From Heliomarina baculiformis (lineage in GTDB: Bacteria; Pseudomonadota; Alphaproteobacteria; Rhodobacterales; Rhodobacteraceae), in assembly GCF_019966545.1 (NCBI RefSeq), contig NZ_JAIMIC010000006.1, positions 310,001-374,000 of the forward strand: a DNA stretch of 64,000 nucleotides, read 5' to 3'. The position numbers were made by a program, and so were the translations under genes. The notes under the pieces are model-generated. The model made no database searches, had not been told where the DNA came from, and worked only from the letters and a program-made list of their open reading frames with translations. Positions 36,428 to 45,142 of the stretch are shown here, one piece after another; positions within the stretch are counted from its first letter, which is position 1, and every line of letters starts with the position of its first letter.

Positions 36428-37441
36428 TCAGCCCTCCATGACCGTTGCGATGGCGCGCTTCACCCGCTCTGGACCGGGGAAGTAATCCCATTCCTGAGCA
36501 TGGGGATAGGGCGTGTCCCAACCCGCCACCCGCAACACCGGCGCTTCGAGCGAATAGAAACACTCCCCCTGAATCAGCGCCGTCACCTCAGCCCCGTATC
36601 CCGAGGTCAGCGTCGCCTCATGCAGCACGATGCAGCGCCCCGTCCGGCTCACCGACTCCGCGATGGTCTCAAGATCCAGCGGCAAGAGAGTCCGCAGGTC
36701 GATCACCTCGACATCGACGCCACTCTCTTCCACCGCCGCCAGCGCAACATGCACCATCGTGCCATAAGCCAGCAACGTCGCCGCCGACCCTTCGCGCACG
36801 ATATTCGCCGTGCCTAGCGGCGTCTCGTAATACCCGGTCTCGACCTCGCCGAGCGGATGCTTGCCCCAGCTTTGCGAGGGCCGGTCGAAATGCCCGTCAA
36901 ACGGCCCGTTATAGAGCCGCTTCGGCTCCAGAAAGATCACCGGGTCCGGGTCGTTGATCGCCGCCAGCAGCAACCCCTTGGCGTCCTGCGGGTTTGACGG
37001 CACCACGGTCTTCAGCCCCGCCACGTGGGTAAACAGCGCCTCGGGACTCTGGCTGTGGGTCTGCGCGCCGAATATGCCGCCTCCGGTCGGCATCCGCACC
37101 ACCATCGGACAGGTAAACTCACCGGCCGAGCGGTACCGCAGACGCGCCGCCTCGCTCACGATCTGGTCATAGGCCGGGTACATGTAATCGGCGAACTGGA
37201 TCTCGACCACGGGTTTCAGCCCGAACGCCGCCATGCCCACCGCCGTTCCCACGATCCCCAGTTCGGAAATCGGCGTGTCGAAACAGCGCTGCACGCCGAA
37301 CCGTTTCTGCAGCCCCGCGGTGCAACGGAACACCCCGCCGAAATAGCCCACATCCTCGCCCATCACCACGACATCGTCATCCGCTTCCATTGCCAGCGTA
37401 TGCGCGTCGCGGATCGCTTCGATCATCGTCATCCGCGCCAT
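36428..37441 (-). CDS. bkdA2: Branched-chain 2-oxoacid dehydrogenase E1 beta subunit
   Basis: This 337-residue transketolase-type subunit starts MARMTMIEAIRDAHTLAM. It includes VVVMGEDVGYFGGVFRCTAGL (thiamine diphosphate-contacting Glu in the GED motif), GLKPVVEIQFADYMYPA and GLKTVVPSNPQDAKGLLLAAI. With the E1 alpha subunit it decarboxylates branched 2-oxoacids. The stop lies three bases before the E2 ATG, and the start is one base from the E1 alpha stop, so the genes are co-translated. Confidence 0.94.
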   Translation of the reverse strand: MARMTMIEAIRDAHTLAMEADDDVVVMGEDVGYFGGVFRCTAGLQKRFGVQRCFDTPISELGIVGTAVGMAAFGLKPVVEIQFADYMYPAYDQIVSEAARLRYRSAGEFTCPMVVRMPTGGGIFGAQTHSQSPEALFTHVAGLKTVVPSNPQDAKGLLLAAINDPDPVIFLEPKRLYNGPFDGHFDRPSQSWGKHPLGEVETGYYETPLGTANIVREGSAATLLAYGTMVHVALAAVEESGVDVEVIDLRTLLPLDLETIAESVSRTGRCIVLHEATLTSGYGAEVTALIQGECFYSLEAPVLRVAGWDTPYPHAQEWDYFPGPERVKRAIATVMEG

Positions 37442-37442
37442 G

Positions 37443-38675
37443 TCAGTACCCCACCTCGTGACGCTGCCGCACCAGATGCGGCGGCATCTCGGCATAGACA
37501 TCCTCGAACATTTCGCGCGGACTGGGCCGGTTGCCGGAATGCAGCGTGCCGATGGCCTCGGCTTCTTTCTGCGCCGCGATCACCCCGTCCATCACCTCTG
37601 CCTCGGCCTGTGTGTGACGTTCCTCGCTCCACAACCCCTTCTGGATCAGATGTGTCTTGAGCCGCAGGATCGGATCGCCCAAAGGCCATGCCGCGCCCTC
37701 CTCCTTTGGCCGGTAGGCCGCCGGATCGTCCGAGGTCGAATGCCCCCCGGCGCGGTAGGTCACGTATTCGATTAGCGTCGGGCCCAGATCGCGCCGCGCC
37801 CGCTCCACCGCCCATGCGGCAGCCGCATGCACCGCAAGATAATCGTTCCCGTCGACCCGCAGCGCGGGCAGCCCAAACCCGTGTCCCCGCGCCGCGAATG
37901 TCCCGGCACCGCCCCGCGCAATGCCCTGAAAGGTCGAAATCGCCCACTGGTTATTGACGATGTTCAGGATCACCGGCGGCTTGTAGGTCGAGGCAAACAC
38001 CAGCGCCCCGTGAAAATCGCTCTCGGCGGTCGACCCGTCGCCGATCCAGCCCACCGATAACTTGCGCTCCCCCTTGATCGCGGCGGCCATTGCCCAGCCG
38101 ACAGCCTGCACGTATTGCGTCGCAAGGTTTCCCGAAATCGAAAAGAATCCGTGTTCCTTCGAGCTGTAAAACACCGGAAGCTGCCGCCCCCGCACCGGGT
38201 CCGCCTCATTCGAATAGACCTGATTCATCATGTCCGACATCGGATAGCCCGAGGCGATGAGCAGCCCCGCCTGCCGGTAGGTCGGGAAATTCATGTCACC
38301 TTTGCGCAGCGCTTTCTGGAAAGCGCAGGCGATCGCCTCTTCACCAAGGTGCTGCATGTAGAAGGACGTCTTGCCCTGCCGCTGCGCTTTCAGCATCCGT
38401 GCATCATAGGCCCGCAGGGTCATCATGTGGCGCAGCCCCTCCTGCAGAGCCTCATCGCTCAGCGAATCGGCCCAAGGGCCAACCGCCTCGCCCTTTCGGT
38501 TCAGCACCCGAATGATCGAAAACGCCAGATCGCGCATCTCCTGGGGGTTTTCACCGGGATCGGGACGCCGCACCTCCCCCGCACGCGGTATCTCCACATG
38601 CGAAAAATCCGGCGTGTCCCCGGGTCGGATCGCCGGTTCCGGCACATGTAGCTGCGGATCGGTTTCCTTATCCAT
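37443..38675 (-). CDS. bkdA1: Branched-chain 2-oxoacid dehydrogenase E1 alpha subunit
   Basis: The 410-residue subunit has the thiamine diphosphate/Mg motif in SVGWIGDGSTAESDFHGALVFA running to NNQWAISTF, and the phosphorylation-loop-like YVTYRAGGHSTSDDPAAYRPKEE region. An N-terminal extension of about 60 residues is typical of Bkd E1 alpha. The ATG at 38675 follows an AGAAGGAGTG site and overlaps the end of the 75-residue gene upstream. It supplies the decarboxylase half of the complex. Confidence 0.94.
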   Translation of the reverse strand: MDKETDPQLHVPEPAIRPGDTPDFSHVEIPRAGEVRRPDPGENPQEMRDLAFSIIRVLNRKGEAVGPWADSLSDEALQEGLRHMMTLRAYDARMLKAQRQGKTSFYMQHLGEEAIACAFQKALRKGDMNFPTYRQAGLLIASGYPMSDMMNQVYSNEADPVRGRQLPVFYSSKEHGFFSISGNLATQYVQAVGWAMAAAIKGERKLSVGWIGDGSTAESDFHGALVFASTYKPPVILNIVNNQWAISTFQGIARGGAGTFAARGHGFGLPALRVDGNDYLAVHAAAAWAVERARRDLGPTLIEYVTYRAGGHSTSDDPAAYRPKEEGAAWPLGDPILRLKTHLIQKGLWSEERHTQAEAEVMDGVIAAQKEAEAIGTLHSGNRPSPREMFEDVYAEMPPHLVRQRHEVGY

Positions 38676-38895
38676 CCTGACACTCCTTCTGAAGGTCGAT
38701 GTACTGGGCCAGCCGTGCAAGGAATGTGGCACGCCGCGCCGGCTCCGCCGGGGCCAACGCGAATCCAAGGGCGTAACGCCCGTTTTCCTGCGGCTTCAGC
38801 GACATTTCCGCCATCTCCAGCCCCATACGCCGCGCCGTAGCCATCACGTGCGTTACGGTACAAAGTGGATCGCGGCAGGAATAATTCAAATCCAT
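38668..38895 (-). CDS. 75-residue leader gene of the bkd operon, unknown
   Basis: The product is MDLNYSCRDPLCTVTHVMATARRMGLEMAEMSL and onward, ending IDLQKECQDG. A strong GAAGGAGGG site precedes the ATG at 38895, and the stop overlaps the E1 alpha start, so it is translated and coupled. Its beta-alpha-beta pattern (short Cys-containing strand, helix VMATARRMGLEM, strand KPQENGRYALGFALA, helix RRATFLARLAQYI) looks like an ACT-type ligand-binding fold, as in small regulatory subunits of amino acid enzymes. That is only a fold-level guess; I cannot name a family. It would sit well as an amino-acid-sensing partner of the complex. Confidence 0.75.
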   Translation of the reverse strand: MDLNYSCRDPLCTVTHVMATARRMGLEMAEMSLKPQENGRYALGFALAPAEPARRATFLARLAQYIDLQKECQDG

Positions 38896-38993
38896 CCCCG
38901 GCCCTCCTTCGGCAGACGATAGTTGGGCCGTGACAGAATGAGCCTTTGATTTCTTTGCTCTTTACACGTAAACGCAAAATAATCTTCTGCAGA

Positions 38994-39500
38994 ATGATCA
39001 TTCCCGAAACGATGCGACCCGCCAACCCACTGCCACAAATCGACCAGATCGACCGCCGCATCCTCAAGGCACTGGCCGAGGACGGGCGCATCTCGAACAC
39101 GCAGCTCGCGCAACAGGTCGGCTTGTCTCCCAGCCCCTGCTGGCAAAGAGTCCGGCGGCTCGAGCAACAGGGAATCATCGCCGGCTACCGGGCGATTCTC
39201 GATCACGAACAGCTGGGCGCCCCGGAAATCGTGATGATCGAGGTTGTTCTGGACCATCACGACGATTCGACCCTCGATGTCTTCGAACGCACCATGGAAC
39301 GCATGCCGGAAGTGCTCGAGGTTCACCTGACCAGCGGCGAATACGACTACCTGATCAAGGTCGCGGTGCAGGGAACGCGCGGCTACGAACAGTTTCTGCG
39401 TAAAAAGCTGTACCGCGTGCCCGGAATCCGCCATTCACGCTCCAGTTTCGTTCTGCGTTCCCTCAAGAACGTGCAGGCCTACCTGCCCGCGTCAGACTGA
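38994..39500 (+). CDS. bkdR: Lrp/AsnC family regulator, likely BkdR
   Basis: The 168-residue regulator has a helix-turn-helix (IDQIDRRILKALAEDGRISNTQLAQQVGLSPSPCWQRVRRLEQQG, about residues 15-60) followed by an RAM/ACT-like effector domain with LTSGEYDYLIKVAVQG. It diverges from the bkd operon across about 100 bases, the classical arrangement of BkdR, which activates bkd in response to branched-chain amino acids. The ATG at 38994 or the one at 39012 may be used; neither has a strong ribosome site, and the frame is open from 38946. Confidence 0.88.
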   Translation: MIIPETMRPANPLPQIDQIDRRILKALAEDGRISNTQLAQQVGLSPSPCWQRVRRLEQQGIIAGYRAILDHEQLGAPEIVMIEVVLDHHDDSTLDVFERTMERMPEVLEVHLTSGEYDYLIKVAVQGTRGYEQFLRKKLYRVPGIRHSRSSFVLRSLKNVQAYLPASD

Positions 39501-39729
39501 CCCTGCCACGCGCGAGCAGGTCGAAACGCGGCCCACGAAACAATATTTCTCCGCCCCAAGGCCTTTTCACCCTTGACGCTCCCCGCTGAAATTGAGAGAG
39601 AGCGGCCCTGATATTAAGGGTCTCAGGCTCAACACCTGTAAATCCTTCCCATGATTCACCACCCGAAAACACTATCGGGTACCCGCAACCAAGGCGCTTT
39701 CACGCGCGCCGCAGGACAGGAGAAAGGCC

Positions 39730-39855
39730 ATGAAGGTCAGAAACTCGCTCCGCTCGCTCAAGAATCGGCACCGTGATTGCCGCGTTGTGCGTCGCAAAGG
39801 CCGCGTTTACGTGATCAACAAAACGCAGCGCCGGTTCAAAGCTCGTCAGGGCTGA
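39730..39855 (+). CDS. rpmJ: 50S ribosomal protein L36, zinc-free type
   Basis: This 41-residue basic protein, [20 protein letters not shown] with tail RRFKARQG, is the standard alphaproteobacterial L36. It has only one cysteine, so it lacks the C-x2-C zinc ribbon of the other L36 type. It belongs to the 50S subunit. An ACAGGAGAAAG ribosome site precedes the ATG, and a perfect terminator follows at 39879, so it is a single-gene transcript. Confidence 0.95.
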   Translation: MKVRNSLRSLKNRHRDCRVVRRKGRVYVINKTQRRFKARQG

Positions 39856-39878
39856 ACCGGACAATCTGATTTGGAACG

Positions 39879-39904
39879 GGCCGCCTCTTGGGCGGCCTTT
39901 TTCT
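39879..39904 (+). terminator. Intrinsic terminator of rpmJ
   Basis: GGCCGCC (39879-39885) pairs with GGCGGCC (39891-39897) around TCTTG, followed by seven bases that are nearly all T. This is a classical Rho-independent terminator. Confidence 0.9.
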
Positions 39905-40008
39905 TTGCGTTCAGACTGAACCGGACGGGGTCTTAAACCCTCAGTCAGACGCGCCCGCATACCGGGTCACGAAACGGTGAATAATTTCTGACTGAAACGC
40001 TTGGAAAT

Positions 40009-40032
40009 TGATCACCCCTCGGTTACTGATCA
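40009..40032. promoter_or_regulatory. Paired TGATCA sites upstream of fbpA
   Basis: Two copies of the palindrome TGATCA (40009-40014 and 40027-40032) are separated by twelve bases and end 43 bases before the fbpA ATG. The 18-base centre spacing puts them on nearly the same helix face. An iron-responsive operator would be expected here, but the match to a known RirA or Irr box is not convincing. Confidence 0.35.
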
Positions 40033-40075
40033 AAAAAGTCGGAAATAATCCACCAAACGAAAGGACGACCGAACC

Positions 40076-41086
40076 ATGCAACGCACCGCCCTGCTGGCCG
40101 CCCTCACCCTCTCCGCCATCGGCACGAACGCCGTCGCGGATGAACTCAATCTCTACTCTTCGCGTCACTACGACACCGATGAAAGGCTCTATTCCGATTT
40201 CGAGGAACAGACCGGAATCACCATCAACCGCATCGAAGGCAACGCCGACGAGCTGATCGCCCGGATGGAAGCCGAAGGCGCAAATTCCCCCGCTGACGTG
40301 CTGCTGACCGTGGATACCTCGCGGCTCGAACGCGCCAAGAATGCAGGCGTTCTTCAGGCAACGGACAGCGACGTGCTCGAAGAGCGCATCCCCGCCAGCC
40401 TTCAGGACTCCGACAACGAATGGTTCGGTTTCTCCCAGCGCGGCCGGATCATCTTTTACGACAAGAACGAACTGACCGATCCGCCGCAGACCTACGCCGA
40501 TCTGGCCGACCCGAAATACAAGGGGCTGGTCTGCATCCGTTCCTCATCGAACACCTACAACCAGACCCTGCTGGCCTCGATCATTACCAACCAGGGCGCC
40601 GAGGCCGCACGTGAATGGGCCGCGGGCGTCGTCGAGAACATGGCCCGCGATCCGCAGGGCGGTGACACCGACCAGTTGCGTGGCATCGTTTCCGGCGAAT
40701 GCGATATCGCGGTTTCCAACACTTATTACTTTGCCCGCGCGATCCGCACCGATGTCGAAGGCGTCAGTGACAGCCGCGACATGATCGGCTGGGTCTTCCC
40801 GAACCAGGACACGACCGGCGCGCATATGAATCTCTCGGGCGGCGGTGTCGCGGCCCATGCGCCGCACCCGGAAAACGCGGTCAAGTTCCTCGAGTACCTG
40901 ACCAGCGATTCGGCGCAGGTCTATTTCTCGGGCGGGAACGATGAATACCCCGTGGTCCCCGGCGTCGAAATGTCGGATTCGGTCAAGGAACTGGGCGAGT
41001 TCAAGGCGGATGAGGTCAGCCTCTCAGATGTCGCCAAGAACATCCCCGAAGCCCAGAAAATCTTTAATGAGGTCGGCTGGAAGTAA
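40076..41086 (+). CDS. fbpA: Ferric iron ABC transporter substrate-binding protein
   Basis: The 336-residue periplasmic protein has a signal peptide (MQRTALLAALTLSAIGTNAVA) and starts its mature part as DELNLYSSRHYDTDERLYSDF, as in FutA/FbpA. Iron-binding tyrosines are expected in the VSNTYYFAR stretch (about 216-224), with FGFSQRGRIIFYDKNEL typical of the group. It captures Fe3+ for an ABC importer. The permease is not adjacent: a candidate FbpB lies 2.3 kb away on the opposite strand. A terminator follows directly. Confidence 0.92.
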   Translation: MQRTALLAALTLSAIGTNAVADELNLYSSRHYDTDERLYSDFEEQTGITINRIEGNADELIARMEAEGANSPADVLLTVDTSRLERAKNAGVLQATDSDVLEERIPASLQDSDNEWFGFSQRGRIIFYDKNELTDPPQTYADLADPKYKGLVCIRSSSNTYNQTLLASIITNQGAEAAREWAAGVVENMARDPQGGDTDQLRGIVSGECDIAVSNTYYFARAIRTDVEGVSDSRDMIGWVFPNQDTTGAHMNLSGGGVAAHAPHPENAVKFLEYLTSDSAQVYFSGGNDEYPVVPGVEMSDSVKELGEFKADEVSLSDVAKNIPEAQKIFNEVGWK

Positions 41087-41109
41087 CTCACGCCCCTAAA
41101 GGCGACAGG

Positions 41110-41141
41110 TGACGCGGACCGAAAGGTTCGCGTCATTTTTT
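41110..41141 (+). terminator. Intrinsic terminator of fbpA
   Basis: TGACGCGGACC (41110-41120) pairs with GGTTCGCGTCA (41125-41135, one G-T pair) around a GAAA tetraloop, followed by six T. Confidence 0.92.
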
Positions 41142-41314
41142 GCGCGGCGCCCCGCGCTGCCGACACAACACTCCGTCCGGGCGCGATTTTCTTTTACCTT
41201 GGGTCAATTTTTCGCATAACATGTTCGCGCGTTAGCAGTTAACGGGCCCTATTGCCGCCCCGACGCCCGCCACTTCAACTTTGACGACCTGCATAGACTG
41301 GATGAATTGAAACG

Positions 41315-42202
41315 ATGCCGCTCGCCTGCGTTCTGATTTCGGACATCACCGGCAGCACTCAAATCTACGAGCGCGAGGATAACGAGACCGCGCTCGGCTA
41401 CATGCTGCCCGTCCTCGAACGTATGCGCGAGTTGATCTCCAGCAACGACGGCATCTGCGTCAAATCCAAGGGCGATGATACGATCAGCTTTTTCCCCACG
41501 TCGGAAAACGCCTTCAACGCCGCATGGGCAATGATCAACGAGGAATGGCATCTCGGCATGTCGGTTCACGCGGGCATCTATTTTGGCGAGGTTCTTCGAC
41601 AGGACGCGGGGCTTTACGGCAGCGCCGTGAACACCGCTGCCCGGCTCGCCTCGCTCGCCAAACCCAGCGAGGTACTCGTCGGCGCCAATTGCATCGACGG
41701 CCTAAGCGACGACAACCGCGCCCGCGTCCTGCCGATCGGCGATCTGCACCTCAAGGGCAAGGAAGAGCCCACACAGGTCTTTGCCGCATCGGTTCATTCC
41801 ATGGCAGCGACGACTATGGTCTTTGCCAAACGCCAGATGGAACGCCCCAGCCGCACCGAACTGGTCGAGCTCACTTATGGCGGGCAAAGCTGGCAGATCA
41901 ACGAGGGCGAAAAGCTCACCATCGGACGTTCTTCGGACTGCGATATCGTCGTCGACTGCGCTTGGGTGTCCCGGCGCCACGGTGAAATCTCGATCCGCCA
42001 GTGGCAGCTTGAATATGCCGATCACAGCTCGGCCGGCAGCATCGTCAAAGGGGCCGATGGTGGTGAGATGTCCGTCCACCGCCGCTCGACCATGCTGAAC
42101 GGGGCCGGGACGATCATGCTCGGCGCGCATGGCATGGTGGACGACTCCTGCACCATCGGCTTTGTCGCGCATGATATGTCGATCCTCGCCGCCAATACCT
42201 AA
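41315..42202 (+). CDS. Class III nucleotide cyclase with C-terminal FHA domain
   Basis: This 295-residue soluble protein has a cyclase domain (about 1-165) with D10 in VLISDITGSTQIY, the second metal Asp at 54-55 in KSKGDDTISFF and the N-x3-R motif in GSAVNTAARLASL. An FHA domain (about 195-290) carries LTIGRSSDCDIVVD and WVSRRHGEIS, the conserved phosphothreonine-binding residues. This suggests a cyclic nucleotide synthase controlled by binding a phosphorylated partner. Standing alone between terminators and a GTPase gene, it has no kinase next to it. Whether it makes cAMP or cGMP is not decidable by eye. Confidence 0.87.
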   Translation: MPLACVLISDITGSTQIYEREDNETALGYMLPVLERMRELISSNDGICVKSKGDDTISFFPTSENAFNAAWAMINEEWHLGMSVHAGIYFGEVLRQDAGLYGSAVNTAARLASLAKPSEVLVGANCIDGLSDDNRARVLPIGDLHLKGKEEPTQVFAASVHSMAATTMVFAKRQMERPSRTELVELTYGGQSWQINEGEKLTIGRSSDCDIVVDCAWVSRRHGEISIRQWQLEYADHSSAGSIVKGADGGEMSVHRRSTMLNGAGTIMLGAHGMVDDSCTIGFVAHDMSILAANT

Positions 42203-42268
42203 GCCCCCATTGCGAAGCCGCCGCTTTCCCGGCACAAGCACCTCCGGCACCTTGAAAACGGATTTCGC

Positions 42269-43135
42269 ATGCGTCTCCCCCTTACCATTCTCAGCGGCTA
42301 TCTCGGCGCGGGAAAGACGACCCTGATCAACCGGCTTCTGGCCGAGGACCACGGGCTGAACCTGATGGTGATCGTCAATGATTTCGGATCGGTGAATATC
42401 GACGCCGCGCTGATCGCCGAGGCGACGGACCAGACCATCGCGCTCACTAACGGCTGCGTCTGCTGCTCGATGGAGGCCGATCTCTTCATGGCCCTGAACG
42501 CGGCGCTGGACCGTAACCCGCGCCCCGATCACCTCATCGTCGAAGCCAGCGGCATCGCCGATCCCGCCGCCATCGCCGCCGCCGCGATTGCCGAGCCCGA
42601 AATCGCCTATGGCGGGATCCTGACGCTGGTCGATGCGCTGAACATCGACGCCCAGCTTGCCGATCCGGAACTCGCCCCCCAGATCAGCCAGCAGATCGCC
42701 GCCGGGGATCTGACCCTGATCACCAAGACCAACAGCGCCGACCCCCAGTTGATCGCCCGTCTGAAAGCCCTTGGTGCACGCAACCCCGCGCCGCTCGGCG
42801 ACGTACCGCTCGCGCCGCTGCTGTTCGATATGGTGCCCCTGCCGCGCAGCCAACGCCCCGCGCCGCACCCGGCCTATGCCGCTTGGCACCACGACAGCGA
42901 CACGCCAATCAGCCGCGCCAAAATGGGCGACCGCCTCGCCACCCGGCCCGAGGGCCTCTACCGGCTCAAGGGGACGGTGCTGACGGACGACGGCGCCTAC
43001 CGGATCCACGTCACCGGTCAGCATGTCGAGGCAAAACGCACCCGCGCCGAGCGCACAAACCTCGTCGGCCTCGGCCTCGCCAGCCGGATCGATGCGGCAG
43101 AGATTGAGGCGTGGTGGCAGGGAGAGACCGTCTGA
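42269..43135 (+). CDS. CobW/P47K family GTP-binding metal chaperone
   Basis: The 288-residue G3E GTPase has the P-loop GYLGAGKTTLINRLL (residues 9-23), the metal-binding motif NGCVCCSMEADL (C-x-C-C, about 61-72), DHLIVEASGIADP as switch and TKTNSAD as base-recognition loop. A C-terminal CobW_C-like part follows (YRLKGTVLTDDGAYRIHVTGQH). Members insert or deliver Zn, Co or other metals. No cobalamin gene and no Zur-type target is adjacent, so the metal is open. It is 66 bases from the cyclase-FHA gene and could be in the same transcript. Confidence 0.87.
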   Translation: MRLPLTILSGYLGAGKTTLINRLLAEDHGLNLMVIVNDFGSVNIDAALIAEATDQTIALTNGCVCCSMEADLFMALNAALDRNPRPDHLIVEASGIADPAAIAAAAIAEPEIAYGGILTLVDALNIDAQLADPELAPQISQQIAAGDLTLITKTNSADPQLIARLKALGARNPAPLGDVPLAPLLFDMVPLPRSQRPAPHPAYAAWHHDSDTPISRAKMGDRLATRPEGLYRLKGTVLTDDGAYRIHVTGQHVEAKRTRAERTNLVGLGLASRIDAAEIEAWWQGETV

Positions 43136-43232
43136 GGGGGTTCCCTGACCATTCCCCCTACGGCTGAAGCAAGCTCTCCTACCGGTCAACAAGCTCCCCT
43201 TGGCGCGGGCTGAAAGCCCGGGCCGCGCCCGA

Positions 43233-43249
43233 CCCTCCCCCCGGGAGGG
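43233..43249. terminator. GC-rich hairpin between convergent genes
   Basis: CCCTCCC pairs with GGGAGGG (43233-43239 with 43243-43249). It lies in the 249-base gap between the CobW-type gene and the leftward permease gene. The loop is only three bases. Confidence 0.4.
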
Positions 43250-43384
43250 CGCATTTGCAGCGTTACGACCTGCACACTGACATGCTTGATTGCAAACCGG
43301 CCCTGCTTAACGAATGGCATCATGCGCCCACCCAGGCTCGGGCGCGCCCCTACTCTAGGGTCGTGCAGCCCTACTCAACCAGCC

Positions 43385-45091
43385 CTACCGCCGCCGCCCC
43401 ACCTGACGGCAGATCAGGATCACCGGTAGCAATCCCATCGCGACGATCACCAGCGACGGCACCGCCGCGCCCTCCAGCCGCTCGTCGCTGGCCAGCCGAT
43501 AGGCCTGCACCGCCAGCGTGTCATAGTTGAACGGCCGCATGATCAGCGTCGCTGGCAATTCCTTCATCACATCGACGAAGACGATCAGCAGCGCCGTCAG
43601 CAGGCTCGGCGTCAGGATCGGCAGATGCACCCGGCGCAGCGTGCCCATCGGCGTCTGCCCCAGCGACCGCGCCGCCGCGTCCATGTTCACATGCACCGTG
43701 CTCTGCCCGCCCTCATAGGCCCCCAGCGCCGCCGCAAGAAAACGTACCATATAGGCCCCGACCAGCAGCCAGATCGACCCGGTCACCAGCAACCCGGTCG
43801 AATAGTCGAACCGCGCCCGCATCCAGGCATCCAGCGCATTGTCAAAGGCGGCAAAGGGCACCATCAGCCCCACCGCGATCACGCCCCCCGGCACCGCATA
43901 ACCCAGCCGCGCGATATAGCCCGCAACCGAAGAAATCTTGCCCGGCCGCAGCCGCTGATAGAACCCGACGATCACCGCCGCTCCCACGGTCACCGCCGCC
44001 GCCACGCTCGCCAGCGTAAGCGAATTGGAGATGAACCCGATATAGCGCCTCGACAGCAGATCCTGCTCGGAATCGATTCCCATCGCAAAGAGCGCCACCG
44101 TCGGCACCAGAAAGCCAAACACCACCGGAAATGCGCAGATCACCACCGACGCCACAGCCCGCCAGCCGGTCAGCGCCTCGGGCGGCATGGTCACATGGGC
44201 CTTGCCAGCGTGGTGATAGCGTGCGCGCCCGCGCTGGATGCGCTCGCTCAGCGCCAGCAGCAGCGCAAAGCTCAGCAAACAAAGCGCGAGCTGCGCCGCT
44301 CCGGCGCGGTCCGCCATGGAAAACCAGCTTGTGTAGATGCCGGTGGCAAAGGTCTGCACGCTGAAATAGGCCACAGTGCCGAAATCAGCGATGGTCTCCA
44401 TCACCGCCAGCAGCACGCCCCCTGCAATCGCGGGCCGCGCCATCGGCAGGCTGACCCGCAGAAAAGCCGAGAGCGACGAATGCCCCAGCGTCCGCGCCGC
44501 CAGAAACGCGGCCGAGCTTTGTTGCAGGAACGCGGCCCGCGCCAGCAGGTAGACATAGGGATAAAGCACCAGCACCAGCATGGTTGCCGCGCCGCCCATG
44601 CTCCGGATCTCGGGGAACCAGTAATCGCGCGGCCCCCAGCCGGTCACATCCCGCAGGGTCGATTGCACTATGCCCGGATGATCCAGCAGATAGGTATAGG
44701 CATAGGCCATCACATAGGCCGGAAACGCCAATGGCAGCACCAGCGCGACCTCGAACAGCCGCACGCCGGGAAAGCGCGTCATCGTCACCAGCCACGCCGA
44801 CCCCACCCCAAGGCAGAACGTGCCTACCGCCACCAGCAGCACCAGCACCAGCGTGTTCAGCGCATAGCGCCCCAGAACAGTGTCGATCAGATGTTGAACC
44901 GTATCGGTCCCGCCCGTCAGCGCCGCCAGCGCCACCGCCAGCATTGGCAAGAGGCAGGCCCCCGCCACCACGCAGGACGCCCAGCCCAGCAGCCTGGGCC
45001 CGGTTTCGCGCCGGTGGTGGCTGCCATGGTCGGCATATGATCGCGTATCGCTCAAACAGCCCCCCGAGGCAGATGGTGTCAATGCAAGCAA
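43385..45091 (-). CDS. fbpB: Fused iron(III) ABC transporter permease, FbpB-like
   Basis: This 568-residue protein with about 12 membrane helices is built from two BPD_transp_1 halves, each with an EAA-type loop (first LAARTLGHSSLSAFLRVSLP about 198-217; second DAARSLGQTPMGTLRRVHLP about 490-510). The size and double-half fusion fit FbpB/SfuB permeases. The start is probably a TTG at 45091, and the exact start is uncertain. It likely pairs with FbpA at 40076. No ATP-binding FbpC gene is visible in the window, so the importer must borrow one encoded elsewhere. Confidence 0.87.
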   Translation of the reverse strand: MLALTPSASGGCLSDTRSYADHGSHHRRETGPRLLGWASCVVAGACLLPMLAVALAALTGGTDTVQHLIDTVLGRYALNTLVLVLLVAVGTFCLGVGSAWLVTMTRFPGVRLFEVALVLPLAFPAYVMAYAYTYLLDHPGIVQSTLRDVTGWGPRDYWFPEIRSMGGAATMLVLVLYPYVYLLARAAFLQQSSAAFLAARTLGHSSLSAFLRVSLPMARPAIAGGVLLAVMETIADFGTVAYFSVQTFATGIYTSWFSMADRAGAAQLALCLLSFALLLALSERIQRGRARYHHAGKAHVTMPPEALTGWRAVASVVICAFPVVFGFLVPTVALFAMGIDSEQDLLSRRYIGFISNSLTLASVAAAVTVGAAVIVGFYQRLRPGKISSVAGYIARLGYAVPGGVIAVGLMVPFAAFDNALDAWMRARFDYSTGLLVTGSIWLLVGAYMVRFLAAALGAYEGGQSTVHVNMDAAARSLGQTPMGTLRRVHLPILTPSLLTALLIVFVDVMKELPATLIMRPFNYDTLAVQAYRLASDERLEGAAVPSLVIVAMGLLPVILICRQVGRRR

Positions 45092-45142
45092 GGCACAGCG
45101 TGTAGCAGACAGCCCCGGTTAGGCAAGGGTCAGAGGCCAGCC

